DNA of 64,000 bases, from assembly GCA_032719365.1 (NCBI GenBank), contig CM064867.1, forward strand, positions 63,238,136-63,302,135, given 5' to 3'. The notes under the pieces were generated by a model, which saw only the letters and a list, made by a program, of their open reading frames with translations, did not search any database and was not told the origin of the DNA. Every line of letters begins with the position of its first letter. The stretch's first letter is position 1. The DNA is from Prinsepia uniflora (lineage: Eukaryota; Streptophyta; Magnoliopsida; Rosales; Rosaceae). Below, one piece after another: positions 11,282 to 21,969 of the stretch. The position numbers and the translations under genes are program-made.

Positions 11282-12156
11282 CTACAACCCCTCATGGCCA
11301 AGACGGTGCGCCACTGGATTTGTTGATCTAGGGGTGAAGTGCTTCTGCCTATCTTGCAATCCAATCGCCTTCATGCTCCGTATCACACGGCCTAACAATC
11401 CATGTGGACTCCAATTCTCGAACGCGGACTTAATAGTAGTAATGGCCTCCAAAGAGTCAATCTCAACCTCAACATTCTGAATACCCATAAATTGAACTAT
11501 TAGCAACCCGGTTTTAAATGCCTTGATCTCTGTAGTGAAGATCGAGGTTCAAATTTAAGCAGGTCTAGTGAAACCACCAAGTACTGCTTCAGTGGAGTCT
11601 AACAGAATCCCACTAATCCCTCTTTGCCCATTTTGCAAAGTAACAGACGTGTCACAATTAAGTTTGAAATTCGAGGCAATAGGCGTAGACCACCATTCCG
11701 CCCTCTCTCTCTCAATACCCCGGGTTGAGCAGATTGTAGCCTCGCCCACTCAGCATGTGCTGCCAAGGCAGATTCAGCCACCATATTAGCCTCCATGAAA
11801 TGATGCACTAGTTTATTTCTCTAGCTCCACACCTATCCACAGATGAAAACAAATTGTTCTAACTTAGACATTAAGAATTTAGAGGATGCAAAACCAAAAA
11901 GATCCCAAATCTGGCCCATGGTAGGAAAACCAGAAAGGGAGAGGTTGGAAGCCCGCCACACCTAATAGCTCATCTTACAACTCCAAAGTGCATGAAAAAT
12001 ATCTTCATTCTATTTACCACACCTACAACAAAGCCGTGAAGGAATAATATTTTTCAAGAATAAATTAATACCAGTGGGTAGAATATCCAAATTAGCCTTA
12101 TAATAGAACAATTTCAACTCATTCATGGTCATGGGATCCAACTGTCATGGAACACT
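11282..12156 (-). pseudogene. LINE (non-LTR) ORF2 tail: zf-RVT and RNase H
   Basis: On the minus strand the order is a zinc-binding reverse-transcriptase tail (LCCRCGK, EDIFHALWSCK, VWRASNLS at about 12,050-11,940) and then a plant-type RNase H (RVT_3). The latter shows KLNCDTSV with the first Asp, a Glu in TEIKAFK, VEVEIDSLEA with the next Asp, and an AHRLGHEGL end. Several stops and at least two frame changes make it non-functional. Endonuclease and polymerase are absent, as in a 5'-truncated LINE, and the 5' edge coincides with a CACTA-like terminus at 12,157. A captured host RNase H-like gene is less likely because the zf-RVT part is present. Confidence 0.75.
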
Positions 12157-12230
12157 CAATACAAGAAAATGGGTCTATAATAGCATTAGTTTATATCACT
12201 TTTGCAATAGTGCTATAAAAGGTGAAAGTA
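12157..12230 (+). mobile_element. CACTA-like terminus
   Basis: CAATACAAGAAAATGGGTC differs by one base from the CACTACAAGAAAATGG start of CACTA elements, and is followed by short alternating words (TAGCATTAG, TATCACTTTTGCAATAGTGCTATA) like subterminal repeats. It abuts the LINE tail. The other end is not seen. Confidence 0.4.
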
Positions 12231-12463
12231 AAAAAAAAAAAAATTGGCAAATGCTATGAAATGATAGAGAGATGCGAAAGGGGAAAAACCAAAATTGAGC
12301 GGAAACCAAAATTTTAAATTCGCACCTGCTCTTTTTTTTTTCTTGGGACTGAATGCGCTTATATTCTTTGGCCAGAGCCTCGCATGCTCTTTGTTCTTGC
12401 TCATCATCCTCTTTGTTCTTGCTCAGCCTCTCTAGGGTTTCATTCTCGATGCTCAACCGCTCG

Positions 12464-12571
<108 letters not shown>

Positions 12572-12595
12572 CCTCTGTCCCTAGCACCTCAGCCT

Positions 12596-12647
12596 ATGTA
12601 CGTCAATTCTCATCCATTCATAATAGTCACTGGCTTCCTCTTTCAAG
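12596..12647 (+). other. Possible first exon of a disrupted host gene
   Basis: An ATG just 3' of the (CT)n tract opens a 17-codon frame (MYVNSHPFIIVTGFLFQ) that ends at a good donor, CAAG|GTAACC. The MULE is inserted 220 bases further on, where intron 1 would be. Exon-like sequence resumes beyond the MULE (34.9 kb and 38.7 kb). This is a hypothesis only. Confidence 0.25.
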
Positions 12648-12864
12648 GTAACCTCTCTCTTCCTCTCTCTCTCATGCTCTCTCTATTGGCCACTCTGATT
12701 ATATCAATGGAGTTTTGTTTCATTGGATCATTTTCTAGGAATTTTGTTTTTTGCAAAATCTGTTATTTCCTTAATCCTCCAATAGGTAATTTTACCGGGT
12801 AATCGTATTTTTTTTTATGGATGCTTGCTAGGTTTCTTTTGAGGTGGATATTATTGAGAGTTTA

Positions 12865-12873
12865 TTTACTATT
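12865..12873. repeat. MULE target-site duplication, left
   Basis: TTTACTATT, identical to 34,696-34,704 and directly abutting the left terminal inverted repeat. Nine bases is the standard duplication length for Mutator elements. Confidence 0.95.
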
Positions 12874-13136
12874 GGCTTTTTAGTCAAAATGCCCCCTGAA
12901 CATGGACCTTACTCTCAAAATGCCCATCGAACATGATTTCGACCCAATTTGCCTCCTGAACACGTTTTTAGTTCCAAATTGCCTCCTGAATGTCAATTTT
13001 CACACCTCTCCGTTAAATTAGATGAGTATAATTGTCTAATCCTTTGAGAACAATCTGAAACAAAACGCAAGCAAAGAACCATCGAAGGAGAAGAAGAAGA
13101 GGAGTGGCAGGGTTCCTATGCGTGAAGGCGTGAAGG
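12874..13136 (+). repeat. MULE left terminal inverted repeat
   Basis: By eye it aligns over about 260 bases with the reverse complement of 34,437-34,695, with around 90% identity and few gaps. The outer part contains repeated phrases of the type AAATTGCCTCCTGAA. It probably holds the promoter of the GRF gene, whose start lies 150 bases inside. Confidence 0.93.
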
Positions 13137-13286
13137 CGTATCGAGGGGATCCAATTTTCCTGGGACTTTGATCGTACGTAAATTTCCTTCCTCCTTAATG
13201 AGCCCCAATTTCTTCCCCAATTATGCTTTCATTTGCCCTAAATGCCCAATATCAATTTTTGAATTTGTTTATCTCTTCGTTTGAAG

Positions 13287-15043
13287 ATGAAAAATGGAGA
13301 AATAAGAGTTCAATCACCCCAGTTGTTGCTATTGTGGGAAGGCCAGCAAAATTCTTACCCTTGGACTGAAAAAAATCCAGGGAGGAGATTCCTAGTGTGC
13401 CCAAATCCAAGGGTGAGAATTTTATTTTTGTACTCTACTTTGGTAAATATATGATTGGGTGAAATTTGGGTGAGAGTTTGGATAGTCTAATTTGAAGAAC
13501 AAATTAGTATTCTTTTAGAATTTAGGATCAGATTTTATACCCATGATTTGGGTAATTTTGTGCTCTTTTCTTACGTTTTCAATTATATTTCTTGTTAACT
13601 CTATTTTAGTATGTTTGGGTAATTTTTATTTTTGTTGAACAATGGAAGTTATATTTGAGAGGGATTGGTTAGGGTTTCTCTATTGTCTGAGAGGGATTCG
13701 TGGTGTTTGTCCAGTGAGTTTGATATACCTAGTAAAAAAGAAATTGCCCGACATCAATAAAACTTACACCTGAGCAGTTTTGTGGTTGTCCTCCTATCAA
13801 ATTTTGGAGTATACTGTTGTGAAAATGCGGACTAACATACCAAGTGTTAGGGATACGAAAGCTCCATTAATCTGATTTCCAGATCATTTCATATCATTTC
13901 TTAACTCTCGTTTTGCCCTATTAACATCATCTTCCAAATCTAGACAGACTTGAATAAGATGGATGTTAAGCTATGAATGAGATCCTTTGTATATTCAGCT
14001 GCATTGGACCATTGAATGTATCTGTAAGTATCAACTAGACCCATTATTGTGTCTATTATTAGGAGACTTCGTCCATTATTAGAAGACTTTGTCCATTACT
14101 TTATTAGTCATCTACTTCGTCTATTATTATGAGACTGAGACTTAGCTCGTTATTATATAAAGTATCAATTAAGTATCAATTTCGTTTTATTGTTATGAGA
14201 CTTGGATTCGAGATATCCTATTGCATAGTGCGTGAATCAAATACCACACATGATTACAAGACTTGAATTCAAGATATCTTGTTGAATTCGTTTTATTGTT
14301 ACAAGACTTGAATTTGAGACATCCACATTGGATAGTATAGGTAATCTTAGTTAACCCGGAATAAATTCCATGGGATAGAAGGTCTTAATGGTTACCACCA
14401 CGTGCAACTATTAGTATTGATGGATAGTTAACCCAGAATATTTTCCATGTGATAGAAGGTCTTAATGGCTTATGTTGGTTATCACCACATGCAGCTATTA
14501 GTATCGATGGTGACATTGCTTCAAATTTATAACATAAATAGGGTAAATTATTTTTTGTATCTTTGTATTTTATAATCGCTATGGTAGGTGTGGCAGAGGA
14601 TTTGACTGATTCCAAAAGCTTAAATTTTGCTAATTCTTCAAGAGATGTGGATGAGAATGACTGATTCCGAGCAAAAATGATGCAGCTCACTTTTTTCTTT
14701 TCATTAAAAACTTTTGCTTTGTTAGCATTTAGTCAAAATTGGACAATTTAATACTTTCCTAATAACTTATTTTATGTTGTTAATGTCTTGCTAATTCTTG
14801 TTTTATGTTGTTTATGTTTTTAATGTTGTTATGTAGGATGGTTGTGGGTTTTGGTAATGGCTAGATTCCGAGATTTGTCCTAGGTCTCAAACTATCATAC
14901 CTGGATTATTGAGAAAGATTGATAGGCTTGAAAGGGAGGTTGATAGGCTTGAAAGGGATGCGCAAAAAAAAAAGAGCATTGTGTAGGAAGCTATGGATAT
15001 GATTGTTGGTTTCTTGGGCATTGTTTATTGCCTTGGTGTTTAA
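13287..15043 (+). pseudogene. GRF-type zinc-finger gene in mudrB position, broken
   Basis: Exon 1 (13,287 to about 13,413) carries the first half of a GRF zinc finger: CYCGKASKIL in one frame and WTEKNPGRRFLVCPNP in another, so a single-base change splits it. After an intron of about 1.4 kb, TATGTAG leads to exon 2 (from 14,837), reading CGFW-stop-WLDSEICPRS, then a coiled coil (LLRKIDRLEREVDRLERD), a TAG at 14,984-14,986 and a hydrophobic tail MDMIVGFLGIVYCLGV ending at 15,043. The order CxCG, NPGRRFxxC, CGFxxW, coiled coil, hydrophobic tail is that of small plant zf-GRF proteins. Its role in a MULE is unknown; the position suggests an accessory protein. Captured host gene is the alternative. 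Confidence 0.7.
13990..14520. repeat. Degenerate direct repeats inside GRF-gene intron
   Basis: Short phrases recur: ATTATTAGGAGACTTCGTC-type units (14,040-14,160), TTACAAGACTTGAATTCAAGA-type units (14,200-14,330), and a longer pair, GATAGAAGGTCTTAATGG followed by TATTAGTATTGATGG (14,376-14,421 and 14,452-14,510). They look like slippage-derived expansion. Confidence 0.6.
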
Positions 15044-15433
15044 GAATTGAAGTAAACTTGATGTTTAGGAAGCAACGAACTTTGATGCTTTAATGTCTTA
15101 TGTAATATATGTAGGAGGAATTTATGTAATGTAGAATGGTTATGTATTAAGTTTAGTTTCTAATAGCTTAATGTAGGATGATTATGAATTTCAAAGTACT
15201 TGATTAATTGTGGTAATGGATGAAATGGATCGATGATAGAAAATTTGCGCATTTAAGTTTATCTTGACCTGAAAGATGAAAAAACAATTTTAACAAAAAT
15301 GAAGGCTACTACTTGAATTTCAAACAATTTGAAAAAGCTCTCATTAATCAAGATGGAAAATTCATAAAAATCTCCATAAAATTCAAGTGTCACTATATAT
15401 ACATAGATCTTTGTAAAAACCAAATGAAGACTA
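15044..15433. other. Gap between convergent MULE genes
   Basis: AT-rich sequence between the stop of the GRF pseudogene and the stop of the transposase. It presumably held both 3' untranslated ends. No coding signal. Confidence 0.5.
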
Positions 15434-15781
15434 CTACTTCTTGGTTGTTTTCATTCCTTTTGCTGAGGATTTAAACCTCATACATTTTGAAGGGGTTCCA
15501 CTTTCCCCGAAACATTGTAGTGATGGTTGTGACTGAGCATGTTGGCTGCCACCATATTGTGACATTTCTTGTGTATGTGGATTTGGTTGTGAAAAGGGTT
15601 GGACATGTATACTTTGTTGTGAATCCATCTTTTGAGAAACTGCTTGACTAGGAATCTTCTGCTTTGATTTTGTTCTTGTCCCTATAGTGTTGTCAGTTGC
15701 CTTTTCCTTCACTTTCTTGCGTCTGCGACGTGCTTCTTGCCTTTTGGTGGCTTAGGCAGCTGCCTTTGAAGTTATTGGTTC
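15434..15781 (-). pseudogene. Transposase last exon, Gln/Ser-rich tail
   Basis: Follows an acceptor (TTCTAG|GAACC) in phase 0 with the preceding exon. It gives EPITSKAAA, an in-frame TAA, then ATKRQEARRRRKKVKEKA, a basic nuclear-localisation-like stretch, and a Gln/Ser/Pro-rich tail ending KGMKTTKK-stop. Such tails are common in plant MULE transposases. Confidence 0.75.
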
Positions 15782-17715
15782 CTAGAACAGCATTTCATGT
15801 ACTCAAAAACAGCATTTATAGACGAAAAACAATGATCTAAACAGAAAAAAGCAACATTAAATAGAAAATCTACATTCCAATCTCTAAAACAGCATCAACA
15901 AACAGAAAAAAACAGCAACAATCAACATAAAAACGGCATTGCAAAACTGCATTCCAAACTGAAAAAACAGCAACATTAAACAGAAAATCTGCATTCCAAA
16001 CTAAAAAACAGCAACATTAAACAGAAAATCTGCATTCCAAACTCAAAACAGCATCAACAAACAGGCAGCTGTAACAATTAACAAAAAAACAGCATTGCTA
16101 AACTGCATCCCAAACTGAAAAACAGCAACATTAAACAGAAAATCTGCATTCCAAACTCAAAAATAGAAACATTAAACAGAAAAAACAGCAACAATCAACA
16201 TAAAAACAGCATTGCAAACTGAAAAACAGCAACATTAATCAAAAAATCTGCATTCCAAACTCAAAAACAGCAATATTAAAACAAAAACTGCATTTCAAAC
16301 TGAAAAACCGCAACATTAAACAGAAAATCTGCATTCCAAACTAAAAAACAGCAACATTAAACAGAAAAAAACAGCAACAATCAACATAAAAACAGCATTG
16401 CAAACTGAAAAACAACAACATTAAACAGAAAATTTGCATTCCAAACACAAAAACAGCTACATTAAACAAACAAAACGGCAACAATCAGCATAAAAATAGC
16501 ATTGCAAAACTGCATTCCAAACTGAAAACAGCAACATTAAACAGAAAATCTGCATTCCAAACTCAAAAACAGCGAGACTAAACATCAAAAACAGCAACAA
16601 TCAACATAAAAATAGCATTGCAAACTGAAAAACAGTAACATTAAACAGAAAATAGGCATTCCAAACTCAAAAACAGCAACAGTAAACAGAAAATCTGCAT
16701 TCGAAACTCAAAAACAGCAACATTAAACAGAAAAAACAGCAACAATCAACATAAAAACAGCATTGCAAAACTGCATTCCAAACTGAAAAACATCAACATT
16801 AAACAAAAAATCTGCATTCCAAACTCAAAAACAGCAACATTAAATAAAAAAAACAGCAATAATCAGCATAAAAACAGCATTGCAAAACTGCATTCCAAAC
16901 TGAAAAATAGCAACATTAAACAGAAAATCTGCATTCCAAACTCAAAAACAGCGACACTAAACATCAAAAACAGCAACAATCAACATAAAAATAGCATTGC
17001 AAACTGAAAAACAGTAACATTAAACAGAAAATCGGCATTCCAAACTCAAAAACAGCAACAGTAAACAGAAAAACTGCATTCCAAACTAAAAAACAGCAAC
17101 ATTAAACAAAAAAAACAGCAACAATCAACATAAAAACAGCATTGCAAAACAGCATTGCAAAACAGCATTGCAAACTGAAAAACAACAACATTAAACAGAA
17201 AATCTGCATTCCAAACTCAAAAACAGCAACATTAAACAAAAAAAACAGAAACAATCAGCATAAAAACAGCATTGCAAAACTGCATTCCAAACTGAAAAAC
17301 AGCAACATTAAACAGAAAATCTGCATTCCAAACTCAAAAATAGCGACACTAAACATCAAAAACAGCAACAATCAACATAAAAATAGCATTGCAAAATGAA
17401 AAACAGCAACATTAAATAGAAAATCTGCATTCCAAACTCAAAAACAACATCAAACAGAAAAAACAGCAACAATCAACATAAAAACAGCATTGCAAAACTG
17501 CATTCCAAACTGAAAAACAGCAACATTAAACAGAAAATCTGCATTCCAAACTCAAAAACAGCGACACTAAACACCAAAGACAGCAACAATCAACATAAAA
17601 ACAGCATGCAAACTGAAAAACAGCAACATTAAACAGAAAATCTGCATTCCAAACTCAAAAACAGCAACATTAAACAGAAAAAACAGCAACAATCAACATA
17701 AAAACAGGACAATAC
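15782..17715 (-). repeat. Minisatellite filling a transposase intron
   Basis: About 1.9 kb built from variants of AACAGCAACATTAAACAGA, AATCTGCATTCCAAACTCA and AACATAAAAACAGCATTGC. Landmarks of the ACAATCARCATAAAAA type recur about every 100-140 bases, most often 116-118, so there is a higher-order unit. The array reaches almost to both splice sites (donor at 17,716/17,715, acceptor at 15,782). Coding frames within it are spurious. Related units occur again at 30,028-30,085. Confidence 0.92.
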
Positions 17716-17902
17716 CTTGCACTTGCTCATATAATGTCCAACTGAACCACAATTGCTACATTTTGTCCCTAAGTGATATCTTCGCATTTTAGTATTGGAA
17801 GTCTTCTTGGGCTCATTAGGTGCTTTTCTCCTGGTTTCTCTTGGCCTACCAGGTTGCTTGTGGTACTTGGGTGGCTTCAAAGGATTCCTTTCAATTGATA
17901 TC
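17716..17902 (-). pseudogene. Transposase CCHC zinc-knuckle exon part
   Basis: Encodes PPKYHKQPGRPRETRRK, the conserved proline-rich motif after SWIM in MULE proteins, then CSNCGSVGHYMSKC, a perfect CX2CX4HX4C knuckle, ending AAG|GTATTG. Its upstream edge is the ATATC duplication of the inserted retrotransposon. Confidence 0.92.
17898..17902. repeat. Target-site duplication ATATC, left
   Basis: Identical to 27,528-27,532, flanking the LTR retrotransposon. Both copies lie in the transposase reading frame. Confidence 0.95.
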
Positions 17903-20900
17903 TGTAATGACCCGTCCCAAGTGTCAGGATTAAATATTAATTAATTATGGTTTAGAGCGACTAATCTGGGATTAGTTGAGTGAAATCAGACGAAATGTGC
18001 AAAACGACTGTTTTGCCCCTAGCGTGGGCAAAATGTTGACTTTTAGTTCAGGCTGTCAAACGGACTTTGACCGATGAATGTGACATAGTTCGGGACGTCA
18101 CGAGTTCATAGACAGGTGGCACGTTTGATTCCAACATTCGAGGAAAAAGTTATGGCGTTCGGAAGTTGAGGGGTATTTTGGTAATTTGGCTAAAAAGGGG
18201 CCAAATGTTGACTTTTGACTCGGAAAGTCCAATGGACGAAGGCCAAGGACCGTTACATAGGTCTCGTCGATACGAATCCAACGACAGGCGGCATGCCGAA
18301 ATCGGAGATTCGATGACGAAGTTATGGTCACGGGAACGAAATCGATTAACTGAACAAACCGGGATTTCGATTAAAATATTATTTCATTATGAACAGTATC
18401 CGATGATTGAACACACCTGGATGAGTGACAAGTGTCACCCATCCCTTGATTTATGGCCTAATTTCAGATCCATGTTTTGGGGTAAACATCATTATGATGT
18501 TTTATTAATTATTAATTATACTTAATTATTTTTAATTCCTCCATTAATCCCTTCAGTGTTCTTCGACCCGTGTACAACCAAAATGCAATTTTCTTCCACC
18601 CTTAATCTCCTCCCCATTCTCTGAACTTGAGAATGAAAATTGGTGAGATTTGAGAGACTGTTTTAACTGGGGAAACACTGGTAGTGAGGGAGAGGTGAAA
18701 AACTAGAATTCGGATTTTAGAAAGTTTGGAGGGAAATTCGAATGTTGAGATTTGAGCCGTGAGGATTGAAATTGAAGCTTCATTTAGCTTCCTGAGGTTG
18801 TGATGAGTTGATCCAGATCAAAAACGAAGAGAATTGAGGCCCAATTGGCTCTGAACGGGTCTGGTAACAGTGAGCACAATTCGAGCTTGAGTCGTGGGAT
18901 TTGAGGCTTGGATTGATGCAATTGAGTTGGGGAATGAGTTTAACTGAGTCCATTAAAGCTTCTGGATGCATCAATTGAAGGAAATCGATTGACATTGATG
19001 GAGATTGGACGACGAACAGGGTTCGAATGTTCTTCGAAAGTTTAGCTTTGATTTGAAGGTTTGATGTAAGGATGATTGTAATTAAGTTCACAGATCCCTA
19101 ATTGAAACTAATTTGATGCTAATGGCCGTTTGAATTACTGGAAACGGTGTAGAATTGACGGACATTGAATCGGGTCTATTCGCGGGCAAAAGGATCCGTT
19201 TTGCAGAGAAAACGGGTGAGGACGACGACTACTGTAGCTGGCGCGTGGGTTTCACGCGTAGCCACTCACGGTGGCGCGTGAGGGCGCGTACGGCCTTGTT
19301 TCAAGGTGAGGTCAACATGACTTTGAATCCTCTCAGTGTAACGAACATTTTGACATTGGTTTCGAGAAAATCGGATGTCGTTTCGTTAATGTTCCGAGTA
19401 TCCGAAGTTTTGTTTTACGTTAAAAATACGTATTTAAATTCCGGAAAATTGGGGAAAATTATATGAAGTATTTTGAGATGTTAGTAACCCTCTATAATGA
19501 TTTTGGACAGTAGTTGTGATTTCCAGAATTTACGAAAAAACGTGCAGCTCGGAAACGAACCGTTTAGACGGTGTGTGTGAGTGGACTTTTGGTTTTCTAA
19601 CTGTGATGCATGCATATATGTTTTAAATGCTTTATTATATGATTTTACATGCTTTGGCATGATTTATGTTTCAATCGGTGATTTCTCGGTTTTATGGATT
19701 ATTATATTATATTTTGGCACAATTTTCGAGAAATGATGAAATTGATGTTTTTGGGCTAGGCCCGGATTGAAAATGATGTTTTGACTCGGGTTATGAGTCA
19801 GGAAATTGAAAATGATATTTGGACTCGGATTATGAGTTAGGGATTGTTTTCATGGATTTACGTGATCGTGGCAACTCGGGTTTACGGTTGCACGAATTTG
19901 CGTCAAAATGATATTTTGGGCTTGAGACCCAATGAAATTGTGATTTTGGTTGGATTTGTATTTCCATGTGATTACATGATGATATTGATGATTTTTGGAT
20001 TTATAAAGTAAATCGGGACTTGGGGCTAAGACCCTGTATTGAAAATGATTTTGATTTCAAGCGCAACTGTTTTCACTGGTTTTTGTGATGATGATATGTT
20101 GCGAATATTTAGGGCTTTCGGGTGGAAATATGTTTTTCCCCGGAGTGCACCCTGGAGATAACGCTCGCCTTCGGGATGGAAGTGTTTACCCCGAAGAGGT
20201 CACGTAGCACGGTCTTTGTCGTGCAGCCGAGGGAGGCTCGACTCAGACCAGAGTGCTGGATTATATATGGATCGGTAAGTGATGTGTTCACGAGATCCGG
20301 ATTTCTGGCTGGTGATGTGTTCACAGCGGCGGATGCTCGAATTTTGAGTGGTCCTTGAGCCTATTGATTTGCACGCGTTGCAGGGATAAATGTGACTCTA
20401 AGCAACATGATATGGAAATAAGTCCCGTGATTTTATGTAAAATGATTTTGAGGAAACCGTGATTTGTGGTTGAAATGATTTAAGGAAAACGTGAATTTAT
20501 TGAGATTCAAATTGATTTAATGAAAATGAGTTTTAAGGAAAATATGTGGACATGGAATTTAGAAACATGTTGTTTGTGATTACGTACCGGTATTGAGTAC
20601 GGGTTTTTGGTCTTTGTGGCCAGGTGATGGTGTTCACATGTTTTTGCCTGAGAGCCGGGATTTGATGTTTTATAACTTGAACTGATTTGGTAAACATAAG
20701 TTTTTCGGACCTTGGGAAAATATGTTTAGATTTTATCGGTCCACTGTTCATACTTGAATGATTTCATACTATTACTCATGTTTTATGATATGCATGCATG
20801 TTTGTGAAAACTGGAGGGTAAGAATATATTTTGGAAAATGTTTTTATAAGAAGTCATTTTTGTCCACTCACACCTTTTCTGTTTTGTGGCCCTCCAGGCC

Positions 20901-21070
20901 GTGGTACGACGTTTGGGGCTGATCGTGAAGCAGAGGTAGCAGCAGAAATCAGCGCAATTATCCCTTGTCTGGCAAGCACTTAAGGGTAGTTTTGGGTCTT
21001 TAGTCGACTTGTCAAACGGGAGCAGGACCGGGCACGGTTTTTGACGTCAAGTTGGGACGGGGTCCTGTCA
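17903..21070 (+). repeat. 5' LTR of gag-only retrotransposon
   Basis: 3168 bases, starting TGTAATGACCCGTCCC and ending GGGACGGGGTCCTGTCA. It contains the LTR palindrome (18,419-18,444), RY-type GATGCATGCATA (19,605-19,616) and CATGCATG (20,793-20,800), and the conserved TGTCCACTCACAC box (20,861-20,873). Open frames here are repeated in the other LTR and are not genes. Confidence 0.95.
18419..18444. other. LTR palindrome, + oriented copy
   Basis: Arms GGATGAGTGACA and TGTCACCCATCC around AG: one mismatch between arms. The same form is in the 3' LTR at 24,879-24,904. Confidence 0.8.
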
Positions 21071-21073
21071 AAG

Positions 21074-21085
21074 TGGTATCAGAGC
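21074..21085 (+). other. Primer-binding site, initiator tRNA-Met
   Basis: TGGTATCAGAGC, the standard plant tRNA-iMet complement, three bases after the 5' LTR. Confidence 0.95.
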
Positions 21086-21114
21086 ATTTGGTTATTGATT
21101 TCTGTTGTTACATC

Positions 21115-21969
21115 ATGCCTCCGAGACGTGTGCTCCGTGCACGGCCTGATGATGAGTGGGACGAGAATAGTTTTAGTGAAGGTCCAGATATTGAGAGAGC
21201 TCGACGGTTGGGAGCCACTGTGTTTCGTGGTGATTCGGGCCCGGTTGGTGCCGATGTTTGGATTACTCGTTTGGAAAGGATTTTTGAAGTCATGATATGT
21301 CCCCTGGAGGACATGGTTTCGTTAGCCTCTTTTCTTTTGGATGGCTATGCATACAGGTGGTGGCATCGTTTACAGTTGGCTGGATGGGATGCCCGTACGT
21401 TGGCATGGGATGCATTCCGAGAGCGATTTTTAGATCAGTTTTACCCTCGCTCATTTCGGAATGCTAAAGAGGTTGAGTTCCTCCAATTGCAGCAGGGGAA
21501 TCTGTCCGTGGTCGATTATGATCAAATTTTTTTGTACTTATCTAGTTTCGCTCCTCTGTATGTGGCTACTGAGGAGGATAAGTGTCGAAGGTTTGAGCAG
21601 GGCTTGAGGGATGCAATACAAGGTGCCATGGCGGTATGCTCGTATTCTACCTTGAGTGAAGTATCAGATGCTGCTTTTCGAGTAGAGGCTACTATTTTTC
21701 CTGTGCAAGAACAATCTTTGAGCTCTGGACGACGCCGAGAGCGTCAGGATACTGAACAGATAAGTCAGGAAACATCGAAGCGAGTTAGTCTTCACTCCCT
21801 TGTGTCGTGACCCCTGGGGGGTGTTCATTCAAGTGGAATTTCAACCCAGTCGACAGGTAAGCGGCGTGGTGGAGCTAGTCGCCTCAGCACTGCCCCCTGT
21901 CACTTTTGTAGGGAACTCGGGAATTTGCGAAGGAACTGCCCCTATCGACTCAGGAGTAGTTCAAAGTAA
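21115..21969 (+). pseudogene. Retrotransposon gag (capsid plus altered zinc knuckle) with one in-frame TGA
   Basis: The start is the first ATG after the primer-binding site, giving MPPRRVLRARPDDEW. Residues from about 40 to 200 are a Retrotrans_gag capsid: WITRLERIFEVM, YAYRWWHRL, AWDAFRERFLDQFYP, EVEFLQLQQGNLSVVDY, FEQGLRDAI. A TGA at 21,808-21,810 ends the first frame, but the same frame continues to TAA at 21,967-21,969 through a basic linker and CHFCRELGNLRRNC. That has the spacing of a CX2CX4HX4C nucleocapsid knuckle but with Asn for His. The TGA may be a simple mutation of CGA; readthrough is possible but unsupported. Without it the product would be about 285 residues, short for Ty3/gypsy gag. 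Confidence 0.88.

Noticed and set aside
15782..17715. CRISPR-like regular repeat array
   Set aside because: Repeats and spacers are not distinct, units vary in length and sequence, there are no cas genes, and the context is a plant transposon intron.
18166..18525. ORFs of 119 and 144 codons at 18,166 and 24,551 as paired genes
   Set aside because: They are the same LTR position in the 5' and 3' LTRs; no domain, and frame length differs by simple substitutions.
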